Assembly (NCBI RefSeq): GCF_016086655.4 | Contig: NC_052143.2 | Location: 30,023,886 to 30,087,885, forward strand | DNA length: 64,000 bases | Direction: 5' to 3' | From: Lepeophtheirus salmonis | Taxonomy: Eukaryota > Arthropoda > Copepoda > Siphonostomatoida > Caligidae | In this document: positions 34,011 through 45,907 of the stretch, piece by piece | Layout: every line of letters begins with the position of its first letter | Position numbering within the stretch: position 1 is the first letter of the stretch | Program-made: the position numbers and the translations under genes | Notes under the pieces: generated by a model | What the model was told of the DNA's origin: nothing | The model's database searches: none | The model's input: only the letters and a program-made list of their open reading frames with translations

Positions 34011-35569
34011 GTATATATGACAGACGTTCCAAATGATTTGAAATCAGAACACAAAATATATGTATTTATATCTCTATGTTTCCAACGTGCAACTATTTCC
34101 TGCATATAAATACATTTTGAAATGTCCTTAATAAGCAAAAAAGACAAAAAACGTGCTGAAAAAAAGTGCAAAAAAGAATTTTTACTCCTTCATATATAAA
34201 ATTTTGCTTAAAAAATACTTAGTGCAAGTAGTTCATATTAAATAATAGCAACATAAATTGAACTATAAAACAAACCTGTGGTTTGGCCTACTGATTCACA
34301 ACGAATTGGATATGAATGTTAATTTTTGTGGTCCCAATGTGCATAAAATGAAAGAAAATGTAATCTGTGCGTCTGTTTCTCTCTTTGGATTATATATTCT
34401 TGATGATGGAAAAACTACCTTAACATTTCCTTTACAGCCTTTGCATATTACTACATCAAACTTTTTCAAAATATACTGCAGTTTTATTAATATAAAAGAG
34501 TTTTAGACTAGTTTGAAAAGGAATTTATCTTGCTTTGCAGAATTTATATATATTATGCTTGCAAAAAAATGGAATAATTTATGTACTTTACTGATATAGA
34601 ACGTGCTCGTGCTTTGTATTTGAAGAGCTATATAAAAATTTGACAAGGATATAATCTTATAAAACAACAACATGAGATAATTATGAGATCCTTACATTGA
34701 AAAGGATTGTGACTTGATTTTCTAATAGTTTACGGAACAAAGTTGTGTCAATCCTCTCAACAAATTTATTTATGTCATTAGCAGCTATATTTTTGCAAAT
34801 TAAGTAAAGAATTTGTACAAAAATCTGCTGAAGTTTTAAATTTTTAATTTATTTCAGGAAAAAATTGATGGTTAATTAGTGTTCTGATACTTTTGCAAAT
34901 GACTGTACAATGTATATTAGAGATAAATGTCAGTGATGTTACAACTACAAAAGTTCAGATCCCCATCCCTTCTTCCTCAATTCTGCAATATGAAAACGTT
35001 TATTTATTTGAAACTTCAAAGACTACTCCAAAAAAAATTATCCAATATGGTTATATTAGTTAGTATGGAATTTATTAAATCTCATTTTTGAGGAAATGTC
35101 GAATATTTTGTTAAGAGATTGTCAAATTTTTTGTAGCGCATTACATTTATCTTGCATTGGATAAGACCTTCTTTCATGAACCTGTTTTCATGTATTAATT
35201 ACTTTACATTAATTAATTAAGTAACTCATGTCTAATGTCTACTAAAATTGATTTAATCTCCATGTTCTAATTGATTAAAAGTATTAAAAGTAGTATATCT
35301 AATTTGATTTTCAATATGAGTAATGTTTGTAGGTCATTTTTGAAGAATATATTATCAAGGATGTCTCGTTCTCCCCTGTGTATTTGTATATACCGAATGT
35401 GGAAAAATTACTGGGACCTGTCATTCAGTAGTCATTAAAATACTCATAATTAATCATTGATGATTATTAGTTAGATAAATATTTATTAATGTTTACCATA
35501 CATGAAATAATATTGTACAAATATAAGGCAACGAACACGACAATACAACAGGGTATTTGTGCTACTGCA
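34011..35569. other. AT-rich stretch with nothing recognised
   Basis: The 82-codon ORF at 34258-34506 has no family resemblance. Part of the stretch could belong to the hAT-like repeat to the left. Confidence 0.45.
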
Positions 35570-37590
35570 GCAGATTCTAAAACCTAGTTTACTATTACCT
35601 ATCTATGCGATTACTTTTTACGTAGTAACTTGTTTGATCCATTCCGACTTGTATAAGTATTTTATCACTACAGAACCGATACATACGACGTTTTGGAAGA
35701 TTACCAATTCCATTCCTGACGTAAGAAATTCTTTGTTTTCCATTTTGATTTCTGTGCTTGTTCCTTTATGTATATGTCCAGAGTAGCAATATCCAAAACT
35801 GCCTCCGTTCCTAAGGTTAGTGTCGATCGAAGTGTGTGAGTCATTACCTAGAGTGTATTCCTTTGCATAGTGTTTAATATTTTCCTTTCATTTTTCTTTG
35901 GAGTGATTGCATTTTCCCGTACTAGACAACCATAGTAGATGGTAGGTCTGATCATAGCTTCATAGAACCAGAGAACCTTGCTGGGATCAGTCCCCATTTT
36001 TATCCTATTTTGTCTTGGCCATACTATATATCCTAGAACACTTGGAGGTTTTTTTTTTCAATTGCTCTGTCCAGATCATTCCTTTATCAAAAGTCACACC
36101 TATGTACTTTTTATGTGTTGCATATTCCATCACTTTAAAGTACTTTGATCAAAATTTAGAATCTTTTGTTAAGACTATAGTGCTTGATTTTTATGTGTTA
36201 TAGGTAAGAGTATTTTCTTTTCCTTATTCAATAATCTTTAATATCTTTAGTAATCTTTTTTTACTGCTTTTCCCAGAAAAACTGTTTTCATTACTCTACA
36301 ACATCTTGGTGAACAACTACTAACGAGGACGATTTTACAAAGTTCTGAAACATAGACGACAATGCTGTCCCCAAGTTGATGCAGTAAAACTAGTTTCTGT
36401 TCATCAAGTCCCAAGCTTTTGAATAAGCCAAATGAGTTGAAGAATTCCCTAACCTTGTTGTTATCCAAGCAAATAAAGTTAAAATCACTGTCTTTTATGG
36501 ATGTTCATGAAAACTTACTAAGTCTACATTGTAGAAGATGAGTTTCCATTAGTAGTTAATTGATTTGGCATGTGATTGCGCGTAGCCCTGAATAGCTTTA
36601 AAAAGACCAATAGAGTTATACATCATTTTTGAAATCTTATAATTTGAGTGATAACTTTTGAACCTTCCGCTTAGCTGAAGAAACTCCGGTATATTTCTTT
36701 TTGCTCTTTTCTAAGCATTGAAAGATCAGCATTCCTTAAAAAAGGTATTCATCTCTTTGGGAACTACAATGAGGCTTCGGTTTGAATTTGCTGAGTTTAT
36801 ACCTTAACCCGGGAATGGATTTTGCTATGACAGTTTTCTTCCTTAGACACCCAATATAAAATATCATGTTGATAGCCTTTTTAAGCTGTTAAGTGCACTC
36901 ATCAATAGTTTATAACCGGTAAGGATGCTGATTCTGTGTAGGACCTGAAGATGTCCCATTTAGCTTTTCTAAAATTTCTTGATTGTTTTGTTATTGGCAT
37001 GTGTTTGCCAAATCCAAATACAATATATATATCTGATAAGACATTGATAGTCTAAGAACTACGTGCCTCCCTTTTGTCTGGAATTTGCTACATGCATGTT
37101 GATTAACGATTGTGATGTCGATGGTTGAACTGGCTCGTTGGGCGATGAAAGTAGGCTCGTTCCTTTCGTTTATAACAGTCAGATTGTTTTCTTCAATGAT
37201 GTTTTCCAGAAACTATCTTCTTGCTTCAGTTTTTCTACTACCCCGAAGTTGATTGTTGGAATTTGAGTCCATAGCTTTGAGCAGTGGCTTTTTTTTCTTG
37301 TTCACAATGCTTAATGAGACGTAACGATGCTTCATTCTCAATAGGTATGAATTGGTCAAGGTAAACAAAATATACATTTATTTTCATACATATCGTGAAG
37401 ATGTCTCTGTCTGAAAATTCTAGATCTGACTTTGCATTCAAATTATAAGCAGATCGTATACAAGGGCTTGGATTTGACCCAGGTTTGTCGTAGATTGTAT
37501 AATAAAAAATTTCGTTCCAACTCCGATTTTGCCACTTTAGAGTGTTGAGTGTAAATATACGAGCAGCTGATCATCATTATTTTTTGGGTA
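35570..37590 (-). pseudogene. Jockey/I-like LINE ORF2: endonuclease and reverse transcriptase, palm deleted
   Basis: Order on the minus strand. Near 37575-37450 a LINE ORF2 start ('YIYTQHSKVAKSELERNFL'). The endonuclease follows: 'YLDQFIPIENE', 'AMDSNSNNQLRGS' (the catalytic Asp-Asn type box) near 37260, 'IIEENNLTVINE', and 'STIDITIVNQH' near 37110. A linker comes next, then the RT start at 36468 ('NKVREFFNSFG', 'FKSLGLD', 'SPRCCRVMKTVFL'). After 'KKDY' near 36250 the sequence jumps to the RT thumb ('KYIGVTFDKGMIWTEQL', 'LWFYEAMIRPTIYYG') near 36120-35940. The palm with YxDD is absent. The 3' end fades near 35570. Role by family: target nicking and reverse transcription of element RNA. Many stops and frameshifts. 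Confidence 0.85.
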
Positions 37591-38640
37591 GTTTTTGTAG
37601 CTTGATCCATTCTTCTACAGCACTATCAAAGAACTGGTCTATTTTGGATTTTTTTTCTTATTCTTCCTAGTTGGGTTTGTAACTGGCGATGTAGGCTACT
37701 TTGGGGCTTGATCGACTTTTTCTGTAGTTGGCTGGGCTGTTGTTTGTTCTCTTCGTCTGACATATTGATTGAGAGCTTCAGTTCCTCCACAGTGGCATCA
37801 GTGGCACCATCAACATTCATTGATTTGTTGCCACCGCAATCAATCTGAGTTGGTTTACTAACTTCAATATTACCTTTTTTGCTAGTGGCACTTTAATATT
37901 TTATGCTAGTGTCACAAGTTGTTTTTCATTTAATATCATCTCCTTGATTTGGTTATGTGGTCCCCACCTCTACTTCATCTTGTTGGATAATGAGTGCTTT
38001 CCTCGAGTCTTTCCTGTTGAAGCTATTTTGATAGTGAAGTCTATCAATTGTGGGGCTTCAAATACCAGTGGGTCTACACATATGTAGTGTACCTAACCAA
38101 GGCTAGTAATTACAGATTTTGTAAGTTTCACCTTACCTTTAATCCGGAAAGTCTTGCATTGGTGTGCTATAATGAGAGCAAGAACCTCGGCTGTAATGTT
38201 ACCAGTCACCCGACAAACTAACCCCGTGAGGTATTTATTCTCTTTTTTGAGATTGCTAATTTGCTCCGCTTCATCTCATGTGGTTGCAAGGAGATTTACT
38301 TTTATGCTTCTTTGGACATATTGTCAAGAAGTATCATTATTTACATAAATGATATTTATTTTATTCGTATAGTAACACTCTTTGTAGTTGATAATTAGAT
38401 CGCGGATTGGTGCAGACAGACAACGTACATAGTCTGTGTCAAGTATTTTAATAACTTTGTTTCATTCAAGAATATGGTCACCATTCTTTCTTATAATAAG
38501 GATTTCGTTTGCTTCTTTCGTAATATCAGTGTAAAAACTCCTTTTTGGGCTGGTTTCTTAATTATATTCTTTTTGTCCTTAGTAGGCATTTGAGGAATAT
38601 GATTTCTCTTTGAAGGCCGGTTCCATTAGTTGGGTCCTCT
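37591..38640 (-). pseudogene. Probable LINE ORF1 remnant
   Basis: Directly upstream of ORF2. Frames contain hydrophilic, helix-prone segments ('AEQISNLKKENKYLTGLV', 'EELKLSINMSDEENKQQPSQ', 'LGRIRKKIQNRP') and finish with 'AVEEWIKLQKLPKK' and stops just before the ORF2 start. This fits the coiled-coil or proline-rich ORF1 proteins of jockey-type LINEs, but no zinc knuckle or RNA-binding fold is visible. The assignment rests mainly on position. The upstream boundary is approximate. Confidence 0.45.
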
Positions 38641-39199
38641 CTCCCTAGTTTCATAAGGGTATGGTTTGCTTTGAATCTTTCTTTTTTGTATCAAGATTTG
38701 TCTTGTTTTGGCCTCTTTCGAGCCCTTTTTGGTTCCTTCCTCAGAACAATGTTTTGGGATCTTATCCTCTTTCTCCACTTGTTGTAGGTGATTGTTTCAC
38801 ATTTCATAACAATTGGTGGGTCAACGTTAGATCTTCCATATTTATTGATAAAATAATATATAGTTATATACTATATCTATATAGAGAGAGATTGAGTTAT
38901 ATTTAAGTACAAAAAGTTCGTCTGATGTATATTATAGTTTATTACACATACTCTTAGGCCAGCCACAGCTGAAATTCTTACCTCATAAATCCATGGATAA
39001 CTTTCCAACCAGGAAAAGGAAAAATCCAGCCACTCAAAAGTCAGCTTAAGTCCTCAAATAGAGTTAACAGCCTCTTTTATCGCTATTTTATAGAATGAAT
39101 AGTTAAGCAAGTACTTATGCTCTCTTGATTTATATTTAATATCACAGGTGTCAGAAAAGACGTGTACCTTGTTATACATAGATTTCAAGCTCCAGGATG
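38641..39199. other. Stretch with nothing recognised
   Basis: A run of TATA and GAGAGA near 38858-38892. Short ORFs only. Confidence 0.4.
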
Positions 39200-39678
39200 A
39201 TTTTGTACATAGAAAACTTTGTGTTCCAATATTTATTACTACAACAATGTACATTTATTATGAATGTGGCCATCATCAGTCTCAATGAGAGCTTCAACTG
39301 CCTCTGGAACCCCTTCCACAAATTGGCAAAGAAGTCCCGTTTCATGATCTTCTACTGCTGGTTAACGGAGGTCTTGAGGGCATCAATATTCGGGTGGTGG
39401 ACTTTGCATGTCTTCTTCGATATCGGTCACCAAATGGAGTAATCCAGTGATCAGATCTGGGCTCTGAGGGGGCCAAAGTTTCTTGGACCAGAAGTTCATG
39501 TTACTACCCATCTACTCTTGTACAATATTAGCAGTATGAGCCCGATCCCCGTCCAGCTGAAATACGCTCATGGCCTTGTTGGACTTCTTCTGGGGTTTGG
39601 TGATCTACGGGACCACATTTCCCTTCAACACTTTAAAGTAGTAGCCCTCGAGTAACCAGTATCGAACAGGAAACAAAA
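39200..39678 (-). pseudogene. Mariner element E, 3' part of transposase
   Basis: The minus strand from 39678 continues the E protein after the LTR insertion: 'RYWLLEGYYFKVLKGNVVP', 'KKSNKAMSVFQLDGDRAHTA' (second catalytic Asp), 'NIVQE', stop, 'NMNFWSKKLWPPQSPDL', and 'HHPNIDALKTSVNQQ'. It ends in a degraded C-terminus near 39210. The same phrases appear in element B. The right inverted end near 39200 is weak. Confidence 0.8.
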
Positions 39679-39841
39679 TGTTGTTTATGGAAGAATATTG
39701 ACAAGGTACAAACTATTTAAAAAAAGAAGAACCCACGACGACTGGGAGAAATGAAGAGAGGAAAGACGTGGAGGAATAAGGCAAAGCTTGTTTAATAGGA
39801 ACAATTATATACTTATTAATACAATACACTACTCTGATATA

Positions 39842-41170
39842 CAGGGAAAGGGGATCAAATTGTCGCCAAAATATTTTTCTACAAAAAACAACACAAAATA
39901 TACATTTTTTAACATTTTTATTGAAAATCAAAACTATGACGAGCATATAGCTATAGAGTAGCCATTCATTCGATATAATCACCGTTGGCATTAATAACGG
40001 TCTCAATACGGGCTCTGAACCGGCCGCAGGCTCTTCTGACCATATCATTGTCCATTTTGCCGAATACCTCCTTGATAGAGTCTATCAGGCTGGCCTTAGT
40101 GCTATGGGGATGTTTCTTGGTCGACATAGCCCCAGAGAAAATAGTCCAAAGGATTAAGATCGGGAGAGTTAGGAAGCCACAAATCCTTGTTTACGACGTC
40201 ATAACAGTTCTCGGTTAACCACTGCATGGAGATTTTGGACACATGGCAGGGTGATGAGTCCTGTTGCCACACCCAGGGCCTGTTTCCAGCCACCCCTTGG
40301 ATCCAGGGCAGAACCACCTTCTCCATAACATCTAGGTAGACCTCTTTATTGACCTTTAGACCCGTTTCAAACATGTGGGGAGGCAAAACATGACCTTCAT
40401 TGCTGACCACCCCGAACACCATGACTTTTGCAGGGAACTTGGTCTTCATTACCTTCCTCACATTGCTGGTGCAGGTGGCTATCCACCTGTTGTTCTGCTT
40501 GATGACCTTCTAATCTTGACAGAAATTATTTTCATCAGAGAAAAACCACAGCATCCTGGGCTGCTTTGGGTGCTTGAGCTTGTAGAGCAATTTTTTTTGA
40601 CTTCGTCAGCCTGTTGTCCTTTGCCTTCTGGGTCAAGATCTGGCCCACCTGCATCTAGTAGCTCCTGCACCTTAAATCCTCAGATACACAGTCCGTTATT
40701 GTTTTCTCATGGCAGCCCAGATCCCTCGCCATGGCCTTCATGGACCTGGTAGGGGTATCCTCAAACATCTTCTTCAGCTTGTGGACAAAGTCGGTGTCCC
40801 TGACCTTCCTGTCGGCGCCCTCCTCCTTGGGTGCCCTCTTAAGGGTGGCATCAACATCCCAGGTGTCCTCTAGCTTCTTACGGATACGCTGAAGAGTCCG
40901 TAAACTCACTCCTAAGGTTGAAGCAATCGTTGAATTGGAGATTTCACCTCTATTATTAACCAATGCCATGACTACGGCGGACCTCGAAAGCTCCTCGTTC
41001 CACTTACAGCTCTTTATCTCCTCATATGATGACGGCATGATGCTAACTGACCTACGTATCGTCAGCTGACGAGAATAGCTTTCCTATTTGGTAACCGACT
41101 TTTTATTTGATAATGTCGTCTTCAAGTTATCAAGGTTTAAAGTAGGCGAAAATTTGATCCCCGCTCCCTG
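39842..41170 (-). mobile_element. Mariner element F, 1,329 bp, complete ends
   Basis: Flanked by TA at 39840-39841 and 41171-41172. The inverted ends match closely: left CAGGGAAAGGGGATCAAATT, right (reverse complement) CAGGGAGCGGGGATCAAATT, both followed by a TCGCC motif. Its site is inside the LTR-like repeat, since the uninterrupted copy at 53534 reads straight across. It is the most complete DNA transposon in the window. Confidence 0.93.
39966..41038 (-). pseudogene. DD37D transposase of element F, few lesions
   Basis: Starts 'MPSSYEEIKSCKWNEELSRS'. A first helix-turn-helix follows ('ISNSTIASTLGVSLRTLQRI'), then a second ('TPTRSMKAMARDLGCHEKTI'). After a stop near 40654 and a one-base slip in an A-run it continues 'LYKLKHPKQPRMLWFFSDEN' (first catalytic Asp), a stop, then an open block 40461-40102 with 'KVMVFGVVSNEGHVLPP', 'VWQQDSSPCHVS' (second Asp) and 'SPDLNPLDYFLWGYVD' (third Asp, 37 residues on). 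A last shift leads to 'RFRARIETVINANGDYIE' and the stop at 39966-39968. Four lesions in about 357 codons suggest a relatively recent death. Confidence 0.9.
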
Positions 41171-41283
41171 TATAATATAAAACATGACTATATTTAACTT
41201 ATAAAGGGGTAAAAACAGACTTTACAAACACATATATACATACAAGGCAATAATAAGAAGGAAGGAGACACGAATACATTAGA

Positions 41284-42043
41284 CAAAATTGGAGGCATTC
41301 TTTCTCCACTTGATGCCAAAAACCCCCAACATCATCACAGAGACCCAATGGATGTTTGGTCTTTGTGACTGTCCTGACTTTGTTGTAGCCCTGCCAATGT
41401 ATGGCGCACAATCTGTTTTTGTTTTTTTTTGTAGTTGTTGACGACGGAATCAAGAGTAAAGGTATTTTCTTCAGAGAAAAAAATTATACAGTTGCTGTGC
41501 TTCTTTAGATCATTCAAGAGTTGTTCACATTGCTGAAGACGGAATTCTTTTTTATATTAGGACAGGAGTGGCCTCTGAATACTTCTAACCGACCTTCTTC
41601 CTTCCTTTCCGATAGCTTGCCACAGTAGATCGATGTACCTTGTTGTTGTTGTTTTTTGGCGTACTCTTACATATTCATCGTTGGGTTTACCTGAAAGGCC
41701 TCCATGATGTCTTCAGGCCTCCATTTGGTGGGGCTTCCACTCCTGGTGTGTCCTTAAGGTTGTCCCTAGCAGTCAAACGATTTCTTACCCGACAGACTGT
41801 GATCTTGCTGACGTTTAAGGCCTTCAAGATGTCCCAGGTGGTCCTCCTGGTGCAGATTAAATTGCCTATGATGGTTCTTCTTCCTTTTATCCTGACATAT
41901 GCATAATTTTGTATACAACATCTACATCAATCAATGCCTTAGAATCTAAGCTATTCAAAAATAATTTGAACTTTAATATTTAATCAACAACACCTATTCA
42001 AAAATGTATTTTTAGAGGGGCTCCTTACTTTTTTTATACCCAA
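41284..42043 (-). pseudogene. Mariner element E, 5' end and N-terminal transposase
   Basis: The outer end lies at 42043, next to TA at 42044-42045. It matches the left end of element B over more than 100 bases. The transposase keeps its DNA-binding part (reverse complement of 41640-41900, with the B-like 'DILKALNVSKITVCRVRN' reading). A 'HSNCIIFFSEENTFTLDSVV' block follows (first catalytic position Asp changed to Glu), then 'VRTVTKTKHPLG' and 'ERMPPI', where the LTR-like repeat interrupts. Together with 39200-39678 the element was about 1.24 kb. Confidence 0.82.
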
Positions 42044-42045
42044 TA

Positions 42046-44488
42046 GATGATATCTGCTTGAATCTGTGTTCTTAACCCCAGGAATTTTAAGCTTATATTT
42101 TGGATTAACAACCTGAGTTTAAATTATTCAAGATGTTAAGCAATTTATGAAATAGTCCATCTTTTACTTATTTAAATGAAAAAAATTGTAATAATCAGTA
42201 ATACTAAAAATGAAAACACGGCACGTAGTGATTTTTGGTTGATATTTCTTTCATTTCAAATCGATTTTGCAAATGTATTGTGATAGAAAGGTGAATTTTT
42301 AATCCTCATCAAGTTTTTTAATGCAAATAATAGGTACTATGTTATGTTAAGATGTGACTGCTTTGAATCCTCTTCAATTGGAATCACTTATGGTCTAAAA
42401 TATTGGTCACTTGATTAAGAATAGTCACTCAAAATAACAAGTTAGAATAAACTTATCAAGTTAACTTTTAATTTATTTTTCAATTCTATCATAATTATTT
42501 CTTCATTAAATATCTTATCACGAATTACTCAACGTCGGTGTTAAGTATGAAATATGACGAATAAAATAGATCAAAAAATTATATTTATCATAAATATTGA
42601 CACTAATGTTAATTAGGTAATATATTTTAACTACGGGAACGCTGGGATATTGAATATTATTTTTTTATAGATAAAATAATTTACAAAGTTTTTAATCATA
42701 ATTTTATCAAACTTATATGAATATAATTTCCATATGATTAAAATGAATGGAAAATAATTAATAACTGAGAGAAAAAATTGCAAAAGAAAGACGTTGAAGA
42801 GATGAATAAATTAGATTCTTTCACAAACATCACATTCAACGACATCTTAATAATGCAATTGATTATGAAACATAAAAAAATCCTTGCTAAAATATGTTCG
42901 TTGTACCCATAAATTTTATTATTAATAAACATTTATAGTTTTTAGTTTTGATCAAAAAAGCTAAAAATGTCTTGTTTTATATAATAATAGTAAAAATACA
43001 ATAATATAATATCTTTATTGTGTAATAACTATAGACCACAACCAACAAGAAGTTCCAAATATATATTATAGCTTTTAAAAATTGTATAATCAATGCAAAA
43101 GTATAGAAAGGAATCAGAAGCTATCAAGCTAGTTTATGAATTCAATAAATTTAAATAACGTTTCACTATCACTTCAAATATTATCTAGCTCATATTAAAC
43201 AGTTAATAAACTTTTACCGGTTCTCCAATCATTGGACTAGTTAAATCATATCAGTTGATTGAAAAGTGAAACTTTGTAGATCAAATTTACAAGTTCTTAT
43301 GAAGGACGTTATTCATTTTCTTGTAATAAGTATTTGTGATTCAGTTTAAAAGAAATACATATTCTGTTTCGGGGGAAATTTTGACATCTTGAATCCCAAA
43401 TGATGTTAATGAAGTAGACACTTATCTTCCTCTTGATTTGGGGAAGAAACAAGGACTCTTGAAGTCATGCTGATGTTCAAAAACAGAGTTCTTTAATTTT
43501 TACGAGTCATACAGATGTAGTTAATAGCATTGTTTGAAGTTCAAAGCAACACAACAGTAACAAACAATAACCCTTGAGTAGCTAAATAAAAAAGTTAAGC
43601 TTAAGAGGTGTCAGAGTTAGTAGGAAATGAATTACAATTTAATTATAGTTTATATCAAATAGTTTGAATTTGTTTTTTTTTTGTTTTTTTTCATAGATTT
43701 AGTCTTCTAATCGACTTTTAATATTTAATTTTAACATGTCACGATATATTCATCAAGAAGTTGTGAAGATGAACTGAAGTTCAATGTTTCTTGAAAAGTT
43801 AAAACAAACATTGGTTTATATAATAAAATGCAATCCATATTTAAATTTATTATGGATATCGAAATACAAATACTAAATGAATTGATTCAACTCGAGAATT
43901 TCATTTGTAATTTTGTCTAAATTAAATTGAGGTTAAATGATATTCCAGAAAAAATATTATATCTTATAGATTTGGGTGGCTCCTAAAAATATTTGATTTA
44001 TACATATTTTAGTTCACAGATGTTCCCATTTATCTCAGAAATAATTAGGATTACTCTATAATCAACATAAACAGAATGATTAAAAATCTACCAATCAAAA
44101 TGCTTTTGTCGTTACTGTCCCTAAAAAATAAATTGGATAATTGAAAAAGCTATGATGGAACAAAATATGTTCATAGACAAGAATTAAAAATACAAGTACC
44201 AATATGAATAAGTTATAAATATTGCATTGTCTCACTGTTTACATATCTCAAAACGGGAAAAAATCTTTTAAATAAGACTCCGATAGCACCCTAGGACCTT
44301 CATGGTCTCCTTTAGAATCACTAAAGTGTGGAGAAAATCCGACACACTTTCCTTTTTCGCCTCCATACCAAGATGACTATATAGAAGGCGTGTCTATAAA
44401 AACTTCGAACGCAGTCTGATTGACGTTAGCCGGCAACTTTTTTGATGACGTCACAACATAGACAAGTTCAGTGTGAAGTGTTAACTCC
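42046..44488. other. Long AT-rich stretch with nothing recognised
   Basis: Short ORFs, T-runs near 43673-43690, no motif. The last 100 bases (with two copies of GACGT) may belong to the repeat that follows. Confidence 0.45.
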
Positions 44489-44640
44489 AAGGTTGTGTCC
44501 TATCGGTCTTGCCGTTCAAGCGGTTCCGGTTCTTGAACAGTTAGAACAGGAACCGACAAAGTCGAAACAAGACCGGAACCGAGACTGCAATATATTTTTT
44601 ATCGTTCTCAGTCTTTGTGATTTTATTCATGCATAGAAAA

Positions 44641-45617
44641 GTATCTGGAAAATTCTCACCTGGAGAATGCCCCCCCGGTGAATTTCCACCTATATTAATA
44701 AACCAATTTCAAATAAAAAGACAAAAATAAAGTATATCCATTTTCTATTAACATTGTATTTTCTATATATTTTTTAAATTAACAACCAATATCCACATGA
44801 AATAATAAATAACATAAACATATATCAATTTTATAAGAAATATATTTTCAAAATGCAATACTATAAGCATTAACTCGTACATAATCAAAAAAATTGTGAT
44901 TCTCATAATCATTAAGATATTCACAATAAGTTGATTAAAAAATAACGATATCTTTGAACAGGTGAAGGACTACCTGCAAGCTGTTGAATGATCGCTGTGC
45001 GGATCAAGTGTTCTTCATCCGTTAAAATAGAAACTTCTAGAGAACTGGATGGCATGAAACAACTTTCGAGGAAAACCGACAGTGCCATCCTTCCGCATTA
45101 TTGTTTATCGTCTGTTTAATTGAACATTTTCCACAATTTGATAAAAAATCTAGGAGTAACACTATACACCTATGTCTATAAGAAGGATTTGACTATTGGT
45201 TTGAACGTATATTGCGACGAAAAGACTATCAATGTAAGGCAACAATCAAAATCAAAGAAAACGATAAATTTATTCAACAAATCAATTATACACACACTCC
45301 ATCGCAAACAGAGACACAAGTAACTATTATGACAGCCAATATTAAGAGAAAGGCTCAAGTAACAATGGATACCTATCAGCAAATTGTATCCCTAGAATTA
45401 AGGTACATAAATGATTAGGTCGCTGCTAATCTTCCAACAATTGAAACAATGTGAAGAAATATCCGAAAAGTTGGGAAAGAAATGACCTACCCTCGAAACC
45501 ATTGAATAGGCAAGATGTAATAGTAGAGATTGAAATTGGTTTTCTGATATAAGTTGAAATTCACTAGGAGAATTCACCGGAGAGGAATTATCTAATGAGG
45601 AATTTTCTCGGAATCAT
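44641..45617 (+). mobile_element. Small Mutator-like (MULE) element with FLYWCH-type remnant
   Basis: Flanked by an 8-base direct repeat ATAGAAAA (44633-44640 and 45618-45625). The inverted ends resemble each other: left GGAAAATTCTCACCTGGAGA, right (reverse complement) GAAAATTCCTCATTAG, and both continue to a CGGTGAATT motif. Direct repeats of 8-9 bases and a FLYWCH-like protein piece inside fit a Mutator-type transposon. No catalytic domain is present, so it is non-autonomous. Confidence 0.62.
45120..45480 (+). pseudogene. FLYWCH-like zinc-finger remnant of a MULE protein
   Basis: The frame from about 45180 reads 'FDYWFERILRRKDYQCKATI', then 'NDKFIQQINYTHTPSQ'. This recalls the FLYWCH pattern: a YW.C near the start, C-x-A, then H-x-H/T-H-x-P. 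The expected spacer follows ('TANIKRKAQVTMDTYQQIV') and then 'VAANLPTIETM...RNIRKVGK', the typical linker after FLYWCH in MULE-related proteins. The first Cys and one His have changed, and a stop breaks it near 45416. FLYWCH domains bind DNA; here the piece marks the origin of the element. Confidence 0.5.
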
Positions 45618-45907
45618 ATAGAAAATATAGAGAAAGTACAAAATATATTATAAAAAAAAGATTATCTTTAATAAACAATCTTTATTTGTGCAATAGCAGC
45701 GTTTTCCAGTGATTTTTTTACGTGGCTAGTATGATACTGTTGTATGTGAGTTCCAAATACTTGAGAGCTTCTTATGGACCTTGAAAATAGTTTTAGGCAC
45801 CAGACAGTGTAAATAAAAAAGGGAAGGGGTAGGGTAGATTATGGATCCAGATCCACTAGTAAGCTTGTCGGGGCTCTATAATATGATAACTACAATATTT
45901 CTTAAAC

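Larger units (their letters stand above)
39679..41283 (-). repeat. Solo-LTR-like repeat inserted in E, itself split by mariner F
   Basis: Flanked by a 7-base direct repeat ACAAAAT (39673-39679 and 41283-41289), of which 5 to 7 bases would be the target duplication. The tip begins TGTTGT on the plus strand. Removing F leaves about 275 bases that match 53534-53812 over most of their length, including 'GACGTGGAGGAATAA' versus 'GGCGTGGAGGAATAA'. On the minus strand the copy at 53534 has a TATAAATA box, an AATAAA signal and an ACAACA end, which is why I call it an LTR. No internal retroelement sequence is attached. Confidence 0.78.

Noticed and set aside
34258..34506. 82-codon plus-strand ORF
   Set aside because: No family resemblance; next to hAT-like repeat sequence and with AT-driven composition.
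40375..40752. 125-codon plus-strand ORF
   Set aside because: Antisense of the element F transposase.
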